Shown here: in pieces, positions 1 to 8,900 of the stretch
How positions within the stretch are numbered: position 1 is the first letter of the stretch
How the letters are laid out: each line of letters begins with the position of its first letter
Source: Trissonchulus latispiculum
Taxonomy: Eukaryota; Nematoda; Enoplea; Enoplida; Ironidae
DNA: 64,000 bases
NCBI GenBank assembly: GCA_030248195.1
Contig: JASAND010007564.1
Location: 1 to 64,000 of the forward strand
Direction of reading: 5' to 3'
The notes under the pieces: generated by a model
Seen by the model: only the letters and a program-made list of their open reading frames with translations
Databases searched by the model: none
Told to the model about the DNA's origin: nothing
Position numbers and translations under genes: made by a program

Positions 1-960
1 CGGCCGCAGAAAAACCCATTAAATGTGTGACATGAAATTTCGCAACTTTGCATTAAGTTTTTTTCGAAAATTGTGGAGATTTTTAGCTCAAACTAACAAA
101 AATAACTTTCCCGCAATAGTGCGAATTCTCGTCCTGCCAAAATTCACGCGCGAATCCATTGGGTAGTTTTTGAGAAATCGATGTTCAAAACAAAATAGTC
201 GCAGTTTTGCCACAATGGTTTTTCACAATCTTATTGAGCAATAAATCCTCAGCTAATAGTTAGCTTGATAAAATGTGAAAATGACTGTGAACACCGGCGG
301 CAAATAAACCAAAATTATCTCGTACGATTTGGCAGTAATTTTGAAAACTGATTTTCTCGAAAACGGCCATTTTTGGACCCCAGAAATCGTTTTTTGCTTA
401 TACTGACTTAACCACTAGAGATAGCTCGTAGCCGTAAAGCAAAAATGTTCATTTTTGTGCCCTCTTTCCAGCCATCCCAATCAATCTGGTGTCTCGACTA
501 TGCTGAGAATAATGGCAAAACCAAAAATTTCTTATCTACCAAAAAATGCGGGACTGGTCCCAGAATATTAAAGAGCACTTCCGAAATAGTATATTTGGAA
601 AAGTTCTATCCACGTCATAGCATCAAAGCCTGTAGGGTCAAATTTACACAAAGCGATACCAGAACTAAGAGATACCGGCGAAAATTGATTGTCCATGTTT
701 GTAGTCTAAAGGACATATTATGCCCAACAGAGAGCTCACTGCGGCATCCCATCCGAAGCACAGCAAAAAAAATGAATTTTTTGAAAATCGTAACTAGATT
801 CTTTTGAACACGGATTTCTCTCAAATCATACAACCGATTAGAAAACAGCTTTCGATACGTATTTTTGGGACAATTGGCGAGGGCTATTTTTCATGGTTTC
901 GTGCTTTTGTCTTTCAATAGTTCGGGAGATTGAAAATGCGTCCAAACTTGAAAATTTTGA
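1..960. repeat. Truncated copy of the interior of the 2.8-kb hAT-like element
   Basis: This non-coding stretch runs parallel, in the same orientation, to about 8890-9700 inside the 2.8-kb element described below. Matching blocks include 170-255 with 9063-9122 (both around the phrase TTCAAAACAAAAT) and 441-620 with 9327-9515 (both around GCCCTCTTTCCAGC and ATAATGGCAAAACC). Divergence is high, with small indels. No open frame is convincing. The copy is cut by the window edge, so its own ends cannot be seen. Confidence 0.7.
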
Positions 961-1099
961 AGGAAGTCACATTAAATTTACATATTCCTGAAGATCTTGA
1001 AGTGAAAAGCTGAACCTCCCTCTTCCCTTCTCTCTTCTAGGTCCTGGGTACGAGGGTGCCTGACGCCTCCCGTCTTGGGCTTGTCCTTGGTTTCTTCCT

Positions 1100-1610
1100 G
1101 ATCCGCCAGCCCTGGTAGAAGCGCTACATTTTGCCTTCGCCGTGGTTAGGTCAATTTCCACGTCTTTCTGATCGAGCTCCATTGCCCGTTTTGCGAGCTC
1201 ATCCGCCATTTCATTGCCGGTGACCCCGACATGGCTTGGGATCCACTGAAATGTTACATGAATTCCACTGGCACTTAGGCGGCACAGTTCTCTCCATAGG
1301 GCGGTGGCAGCTGGCGAAGTCTGTGTTTGTGGCCCAGCTTTTAGTTTCTGCAGCAGAGAGAGTGAATCGGTACAGATACGGACTTACTGGTAGTGGACTC
1401 TAGTTAAGCGGTTTCTGACTAGATACAGACCCTCCTTGACCGCTAGCAGCTCTGACCGAAAGCTGGAGCAAAGGGATCCGGCTGGCACCATGGCAGTTTC
1501 CAGCAGAGAGCCGGAGGCATCAGTGGCCAGTACTCCAGAAACACCTCTTCTCGTATCAGAGACGTAGCTCGATCGTTTCCGTTTTTCGTGACGGCAGGAG
1601 GTCCCCCATG
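1100..1610 (-). pseudogene. Broken LINE RNase H domain
   Basis: Read on the minus strand this encodes the end of a non-LTR retrotransposon ORF2. The pieces, in order, are an Asp-containing strand (LATDASGSLL), the helix with the catalytic Glu (SSFRSELLAV), the next Asp (RICTDSLSLLQKL), and the last block WIPSHVGVTGNEMADELAKRA. These are the four RNase H acidic positions in correct order, as in I/R1/Jockey-type LINEs. An in-frame TAA interrupts the domain near 1387-1389, just before RICTDS, so the copy is dead. The reading continues weakly to about 967 as a low-complexity tail. No reverse transcriptase is joined to it here. Confidence 0.75.
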
Positions 1611-2429
1611 AGATGAAGAATTCTCAAAATTTGTTTTCATCACCGTCGTTTGAACGAACGCAGAATTTCCCTCTCGAAGGGGACCGGAATGCTTCAACAG
1701 AATAAAAGTATTAACTCTGGTGATATTGCTGCATTTATTCGCCAATATTTGCCATACTTGACTGCCAAAAAAGAACTTTGACCTGAGGTAGGGACTGCGT
1801 CACTGATCAGCCGCCGGGGAAAAGAACCTAAAAGTTCGATGTGGTGAAAGTATTTAACAGATGACCAAGCAGAAGGATGATTATGATACTAAAATTGAAA
1901 CTGCCAATATTGCGGCATATGATGGAAACCAGGGAAACAAATAGGATCCAGTCAATGGAATCTGGATAGTTTTTTATCTAATTTTGTATATTTAATGCAG
2001 GAGGACAATTTGCATGAGCTTCAATTTGCAGTAGAAACCAAACCAGATACAATATTTGTAATAACCGAAACGTTTCTCAATAAACTTTTTACCTTAAATT
2101 TAAGTTTCGTAAAGGATCATCATACCATTTATCGTTCTGATGATAAAGTTAGGGTGGGGCTTTGAGTTTGTGTAATGATATTGTTAGCGAAACAGTTCCA
2201 AGGATACATTGTGAAGCCAGTAAAGTAAAGCGAGTAAAGTCGTCTGGTAGATTTTTACTAGACGATTGTCAAAAAATTGAAATATCTTTCCTAATTTTAG
2301 TTTATTTTTATTAAAACTTAGGAATTAACTGTTTTGAAATGTTCTGAAAATTTTGTGAAACTTTTAATAAATTTCATGCAATGGTGAAAGAGTTACGATT
2401 TTTTGAAAAATTATGGTAAATTTTCCTTC

Positions 2430-2610
2430 TTTTTGCACTTGCGAAGCAAGTACTCGCACCTGCGTTGCAAGTGGGTAACGCAAGTGGATCAGGTTCCGCT
2501 ACTTGCTTAGCTAATTTCCGCAAGTTTGCGGAAAAGTTTTATGCAACACTTGTGATCCGCACTTGCGTTTCAAGTGCGAGTACTCGCAGACTCGCACTTG
2601 CAAATCCACA
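2430..2610. repeat. Cluster of interleaved inverted repeats (CACTTGCG type)
   Basis: CACTTGCG, CAAGTGCG and related words are repeated in both orientations within about 180 bp, with a central hairpin around TTCCGCAAGTTTGCGGAA. The arrangement looks like the core of a foldback MITE. I could not fix its ends or a target duplication. Confidence 0.4.
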
Positions 2611-2624
2611 ACTTTTTATGAAAT

Positions 2625-2793
2625 TGGCCCCAGTATAAAATCTGTTGTGCCTGGAGTACAGCAAGGCAGTGTGCTCAATCTGAGGCTCTTTACAATTTTT
2701 ATGAATGATTTAGAAGAATGTTTATTATGTATGTATGCAAATGTTTACGCTGATGACACTAAGTTTTACCTCAGAAGAAATACTATGTTGTGA
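2625..2793 (+). pseudogene. Fragment of a LINE reverse transcriptase
   Basis: The short frame contains PGVQQGSVLN followed by FMNDLEE and YADDTKFY. These are the adjacent RT motifs of non-LTR elements (usually GVPQGSVLGPLLF, INDL, YADDT). The fragment covers only the palm region between the QGS and YADD motifs and ends at a stop at 2791-2793. The usual GPLLF is degraded. It follows the foldback cluster directly and is not linked to the RNase H scrap, which is on the other strand. Confidence 0.7.
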
Positions 2794-2919
2794 GCAGAAG
2801 CAGCCAGATCGAACAGTCTAATTTCTTAGCGCGTTTTCAGCAAATAGGAAATAGGAATACGATAGCGCATGCGTAAACTGGTTAACCACTTATCTAAAAT
2901 GTCAGACGAATGTTTCGTA

Positions 2920-3212
2920 TAGGTTGTTGCACAACATAGAGTGCACTAGCTGATTTACAGGCACGCTAAGCGAAACTGCGAGGGGTTGTGATGCACGAGC
3001 GAAGCGAGTGCATTACAAACCCGAGTGTTTCGTGAAAGCTTGCACGAGAATTTTTTGTTGTACGAGGGTGGAGCGAAGCGGAGCCCGAGTAGCACAAAAG
3101 ATTTCGAGTGCTAAGTTTTCCGAAACACTCGGGTTTCACAACCCCTTGCGTTTTGCTTGGCGTGTCCGTAAATTAGATGGTGCGCGAGAAATTGTGCAAC
3201 AACTTAGTTGTG
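2920..3212. mobile_element. Foldback MITE-like element
   Basis: The left arm begins GGTTGTTGCACAAC and the right end reads TTGTGCAACAAC. Inner matching parts include GGGGTTGTGA against TCACAACCCC and AACCCGAGTGTTTCG against CGAAACACTCGGGTT. The two arms pair over most of the length with mismatches. The open frame at 3008-3250 falls within this palindrome and is not a gene. Confidence 0.55.
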
Positions 3213-3417
3213 AAATAGCTTATTTCAAATTTAAAATACCGGAAATTTGAATTAGACTTGGCGTGCTCAGCTTTTGCATCAGTGAGTATGTGCAGAACGT
3301 TTACTTCAGCAATGTTTTAATAACGATTTCATTCTGGACTATATATGGTTGGTTTGAAACAGTTACTAAAATATTGATTCATTTGTCGTTTGGTTGTTTA
3401 GTGTTCACAGATACCTA

Positions 3418-3482
3418 ATTTGCATGCGGATTTGCATTCTTTTGGGTATAAAAGCCAGCTGAACGTGCGCGCGTTGTCAGTC
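3418..3482 (+). promoter_or_regulatory. Octamer-TATA-Inr promoter-like block
   Basis: Two copies of the octamer ATTTGCAT (3418-3425 and 3430-3437) precede a TATAAAA at 3447-3453 and an initiator-like TCAGTC at 3477-3482, about 30 bp downstream of the TATA box. Octamer plus TATA is the layout of histone H2B and some snRNA promoters in animals. No histone or other ORF follows; 3500-3640 instead holds inverted repeats. It may be a promoter inside a mobile element or a decayed gene. Confidence 0.35.
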
Positions 3483-3511
3483 GTAGCAGTGAGCAGCTAC
3501 AAATTTTGGTT

Positions 3512-3585
3512 GGGAAGCACGCTACAAAGTGCTTCACAACTGTAGTTGTGAAGCACGGTACAGCGTGCTTCACAACTCGGATGCA
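3512..3585. repeat. Palindromic repeat (GAAGCACG / CGTGCTTC)
   Basis: The 9-mer GTGCTTCAC occurs twice and its complement GTGAAGCAC once, centred on CAACTGTAGTTG. The block can form a long hairpin. It lies just downstream of the promoter-like block, where a transcript start would place it in a 5' leader. Confidence 0.45.
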
Positions 3586-4506
3586 GGCAGCACAGCAAAT
3601 TTGAACTAAGCTATTTCACAATTGTTATTGTGAGTGGTCGGAATTTTAATACAAGCTGTCAATACCAGTAAGCTTCACATATTATTGCTTTATTTAAGAT
3701 TTAGTTTTAATTTCTAGAGTGTACTGATTTTTATAATTGTAGATTATTGCATTGTAATTTTAATTAATTCCTTAATGATGCTAATAATAAGTTGCGATGA
3801 TTTTGTCATTAGCAAATTTATTTGAAAGCTGATGGCCTGGAATTTTGTTTCAATTTGAATTTAATTCTTTTAAATATTAAATTAATTAAATTTAATTTAC
3901 AATGCCGTTTCGATTCTGCTCTATTCTGGCGGTTACTGTTATTTTAAACTGTGTAAAAAACGTGTCTATCATCAGCATTATGCGTAAAAGTTGGAGACAT
4001 GACGGCTAAAATTCAGGACAGATTTCTAAATTTCACCAGACATGTGCAGGAGGGAAAGTCTGCGCTGGGGGCAAACCGTGAGAAGCGGATATTCATTTTC
4101 CGGTTTTTTTACCCAAAAACGCTCCAGGTTTGGGAGGGCGGGTAGTGGGTACCCCCCACAAGCCAACTTATAGTCTCCACAGCTATTTTGACCAAAATTC
4201 TGCGAATTTTACGCACGCCTGCTTCGAGCTTTAGAACACCAACATAGCGTGCGAATTTCTATGAAGAGACAGGTCTAATTTGCGAGGGTGGGGTCAGCCG
4301 TTAGCGAACAGAGTATAGTTTTTGCTCTGATTAACATCGACTCTTGATAACATAAGAGTCACAGGTCACAGTCACTAGGTACGCAATTGCAGATAGGGGA
4401 GGGTCGCAATGTGCAGACCATGGTTCCGAGGTGTTAGCAGAGAGCCTGACAGCTGCCACACTATTACGATTATGTACTTGATAAGCAATATTTCCTTATT
4501 ATTTCA

Positions 4507-5230
4507 GAATAACAGAATTGAAAGGTTCTGGGTGGAAGTCAACAGCCGTGTTAGCTATCCGCTAAAGTCAGCATTAAATGAATTGGCGGATTCTGGTCAG
4601 TTGGACATGTCGAATGAAGTACATAGTTTTTGCTGCAGCCAAGCCACACAGAACGTTGCCGCTGCCGGCCTGCAGCGCTTAGTTGAAGCAAGGAACAATC
4701 ACTTTGTAGCAGGTACTATTTTAAAGTCCTACCTAAGTCTTAAAGTAAGCTAAGGTAAAGTTACTTCCAGGGACAACTCTACCTCGGAACCTATGGTGCT
4801 TATCGTATCTTCCCAGTCATTTGATCAAGATTAGTGAAAGCCTTGTGCCCGCGGGGATTCTAACATTGGAACCTAATTCCTAATTCGAACTGTAGCCTAG
4901 ATTTCTAATGTACCTGCATATTAAGTACTATTGTAATTGCGTACCCAAAAATGCTGTGATATTTAATAACGCCACTATTTTAGGTAAAGGAAAACCGGTG
5001 GATTCGATGAAGGTTTCAACCAGTGCGCAGCGGTATCTTCGCACTTGCTTCCGGTGGGAGAAGAAGCTTCTGCCGCTTACTGCTCAAGTGGCGGCAATCT
5101 CACCAGTGGAAAGATTTTTGGAACTGATTCCATCTCTACATGTGAGGAACTGTGCAAAGAAAGAGAGCGGCTGCTTAATGATTTTTCGCCGAGCGATATC
5201 TATGGGTTGGCCGCGAACGATTCGCTTTAA
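4507..5230 (+). pseudogene. Integrase-core-domain gene, C-terminal part, frameshifted
   Basis: An exon starting after TTATTTCAG at 4507 encodes NNRIERFWVEVNSR and continues through the LADSGQLDMSNEVHSF region to VEARNNH. This resembles the metazoan multi-exon integrase-core family, in which an N-R-I-E-R-x-W motif carries the catalytic Glu of the DDE triad. A likely donor is CAG|GTACTA near 4710. The next exon begins after ATTTTAG near 4984 with GKGKPVDSM. The conserved end (LPVGEEASAAY, then a GGNLTSGKIFGTD segment, stop at 5228-5230) lies in another frame from about 5045, so a frameshift lies near 5040. AATAAA follows at about 5351. Upstream catalytic exons were not found. This is a decayed host copy or transposon-derived gene; the family name is from memory of the motif pattern. 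Confidence 0.5.
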
Positions 5231-5263
5231 AGGTTACATTCAAACATACATTTGTGCCGCATT

Positions 5264-5346
5264 AATGCTGTCTGCTTAAACACCTGCTTTTAATGCTGTC
5301 TGCTTAAACACCTGCTTTTAATGCTGTCTGCTTAAACACCTGCTTT
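5264..5346 (+). repeat. 28-bp tandem repeat, about 3 copies
   Basis: The unit AATGCTGTCTGCTTAAACAC plus CTGCTTTT is repeated almost perfectly three times, between the stop of the integrase-core remnant and its AATAAA. It would lie in the 3' untranslated region of that transcript. Confidence 0.85.
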
Positions 5347-5550
5347 GTATTAATAAAGTCCCAGTTCTTTCTCTTTAATCAATTATTCCAAGAAAAACAA
5401 AAACTAAGCCAGTTTGAGTACAGGCAATAAAACAATCAACAATAACAAGCTAGGTTAGACAAATATAGTCAACAACTAAAGGAGTCAACCCTGACCAACA
5501 ATAAAATGCAAACACACAAAACAGTATACAGATAACTGTGCATAGTTACT

Positions 5551-5908
5551 TTACTCGCCCAAAATCATTAGGACATCTTCAACACCTAGAAAAGGCTTTG
5601 TGTAATGAATCTTTAAAGCACCAGATCTGCAGTTAGGACAGGACCCAAGAACCTCACTGGCAACGGCACCTGTCTCGGATTGCCAGGACCTTTCGAGGCA
5701 AATGCTGCAGATCAGTCGTCGACAAGTTGCATTTGGACAGGCTTTAGGATTTGATAGGAGCTCGTGGCATACAACGCATCGGAATGCTTCCTTCAGACGT
5801 TTAATCTGATCAGTGCATTTAATCACCTCTTCCATCCGCTGAGAAATCTAAAACAAGAACACACGAACATTCACCAGTATCTAGTTTTTTTATACACTAG
5901 TACGAGTA

Positions 5909-5949
<41 letters not shown>

Positions 5950-8900
5950 TTGTAGTCAAAGTAGAGCCAGTCATTATCCAGGCGACTGACCAGACACGAT
6001 CTATCTGTTTGCACAACTACCGAACACATCCACAATGACCCATTTGTGGCCCGCAAAAACTATTTGACAACTGTTCCTCCTCTCGTTCGTACAGGCACTG
6101 CTTAGTCGGAAAAAAGCTATGAAAAAGAGTACACTAATTTTGGCTCTGGGGAGAAGTCCTCTCCAAACCTTATCGTTTGAACTTAAAAAATTCAGAATAC
6201 AAATAAAGACTTAATGCAGAATAAATACAAAAAATAATTACAGAATAGATAAAATAAACTATTAAGACTCAAGACTCACTTCTCGCAAATCATCCACTGC
6301 TTCGTCCATTGACTTGCGTCGCTTATTGTCCCGTTTAGCTTCAGGTTGCCGGGAGCACGGCTCGGCCGCAAACACCTGCCTTTCATGATGATCCTTTCAA
6401 TAAGACTCGCCCACAAATAAATAACAGTTTAATCAGGGCTAGAGATGAGCACGTCGGCCCGTCGGCCTGGCCCGGCCCGCCACGGCCCGGCTCGCGGGCC
6501 GGGCCGGGCCGACATCCATTGGTTAGCGGGCCGGGCCGGGCCGACATCCATTGGTTAGCGGGCCGGGCCGGGCCGGGCCGAGAAATTTTTCAACAGCGGG
6601 CCGGAGCGTGCCGAAACGGGCCGGTTAGACTCTAAGAAATGTTGTCAAATTACTAAAATTAGCATTACATTTACTCATTCAGGTTGTTTTACAGCAAAAT
6701 TTAAGATTTCGTAGCATAATTTAGCGCTTTCAGCATTCACTAAAGCCTTTGAAATAATACTGTTAGTTAAATTTTCGAAATTTTCTTTTGGCGGGCCGGG
6801 CCGAATTTTGTTAGTTTGCGGGCCGGGCCGGGCCGGGACGAAAAGTTTTGACAACGGGCAGGGCCCGGCCGAGCAAGATTTTGGAGCCGAAAAAATCCGG
6901 CCCGTGCTCATCTCTAATCAGGGCAAACATACAGAATACAGCGCAGCGTAATTAGGGTATACTTGAACACCACATTAATCCACCAGCTACCACTTAGCCA
7001 AAAGTAGTCCAAAAGCAAGAAGATTCTCGTTTTTAATATAAAATTTAAGAATTATTGATTTCATACAGCAAAATGAAGCATTATGGGAAAACACTTACAG
7101 CTAGTTGCATCCTGATTTGGAATCACGCAGCCAGATTTGAGAAACAGTTCGTATTTATCATTTCCAAAATATTATCGGACTTGAGCAAGGATATTTGGTT
7201 GATTTGCAGTCGACGAAGTGAGGTTCACGACCATCAATTTTGTTGTAAGGATGGGCACCATCTTCGGAGGCTGGAGGACCGCTTCCCTGATATGAATACG
7301 CCACTCCTTTTCCTTCCGATCCAAGGCACCAGGAGCAGAAGAAGGCCTTGCTGGAGGCTGTTGTATAGCAACAATTGGTGCAGGTCTAAAACAAATATGC
7401 ATACAAACATATATTAGCAGATACTGCAGGTCTACCCAACTTTGTACATGGTCTATCCGTAAAGGATTACAAACATAAGGGAATACTCCAAGATGATCTA
7501 ATTTTTACATTTTTAACCAACAAAATAGTAAAAGTGGTAATTGATCTAATTTTTTTATAATTTAAAAAGTCGTTAAATTTAAAAATGTTGCCTTCGTAAA
7601 AATAAAACATGTATACTTTTTACCATTCTCACAGAGAGGGGTCACTTGGTTTCCACCGACCTCCCATCATTTCCCTCACACTATTTTATGCATACAAAAA
7701 TAAATATATAAGGGCATTAGCATACATCTTTTTCGTACAGATCCTGAGATTCATGGAATGAGCAAACAGATTCAAACTTTCACCGAAACTTATATACTTA
7801 CCCGTTGACCATTGAACGGAGTCTTTTTCTAATTATTGAATTGCTCCTTTAGCTCCAAATACAAACAAAAAGTCTGAATTTCGAATGTGTGAGAGCTTCC
7901 GCTAAAGGGACACATATATCCCTTACTCCCCAAAAAAAGTCAGTCGCAGCTCCACCGAACCATTATAATCAATTGCAATTATTACAGTACGGCTAATCAT
8001 GCTAATACTTTAAATGCTAACAGGTAATATTCACCTTGCGCTGGAATGCATTCCTGTTGAATTACTTTCACGAGGATGCTGTCCCAGAACCAACTGTTCG
8101 ACAACAAAAGCATCATCCAATCCACAAAATTTGCCATTCGACTGGAAGATAATCCGTTGATCGCCTCCTGTATCTTGCAACATTACGGAAGGTGCATCAA
8201 GCTGAAATTAAGAAAAATATTTAGCAGTTAACAGCATACATGGGCAATGAACTTGGCTCTAGCCTGCACAGCCTTCGATCTCACTGCGCGGGGGGTCAAA
8301 TTTCTAATTTTTTACGATATGTGTGGACTGTGGTTTTTACAAAGTTCTGTTTTTGTCCCTTTGTCGGAAAGATTTGCGAACTTACGCAATCCTTTAAGAT
8401 TTTGATGAATCTCTCACAAAATACGGAAATTTTCATTCTCTGGTTTTACTAAATAGCAAGGGAATTTTATGAATGTAGCTATATTTCATTCGCTTTTTAA
8501 AATTCAATTAGCATTAAGCATAATTAATCAAGTAATATAAAAAGTCGAAACTAATTTAAGGTGCTGGTATCCTTTTGTGCAGTGCTTTTGTGGTGACTTT
8601 TCGAAACGCTATAACTTTCGCAGTTTTGAGAGTTGGAAAGATCGTTTTAACGTTGTACGTTACCTTATTCATCGATTTAAAGCTTACAAGCTGCACATTT
8701 ACACGAACTCACGAAACTAGCAAAATTAGCAGAAAAATAGAAAAATTTTCTCACATGCTTACATGTGGCCGTCGGAATATGGACCAAAAATTTTTGAACA
8801 TCGATTTCTCAAAACTGTAGAATCGGACAAAATTTCTTCTTGTGCCTGATATCAAGGACATGTGGGCCGAGGGACATCTTTTGGATTTCGCTCAACGAGT

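Noticed and set aside
445..833. Overlapping frames of 120 and 72 codons on both strands
   Set aside because: They lie inside a dispersed non-coding repeat and are not preserved in the related copy near 9300-9700.
5764..6056. Frames with poly-Val and poly-Thr
   Set aside because: Translation of the (GTA)n microsatellite in an intron.
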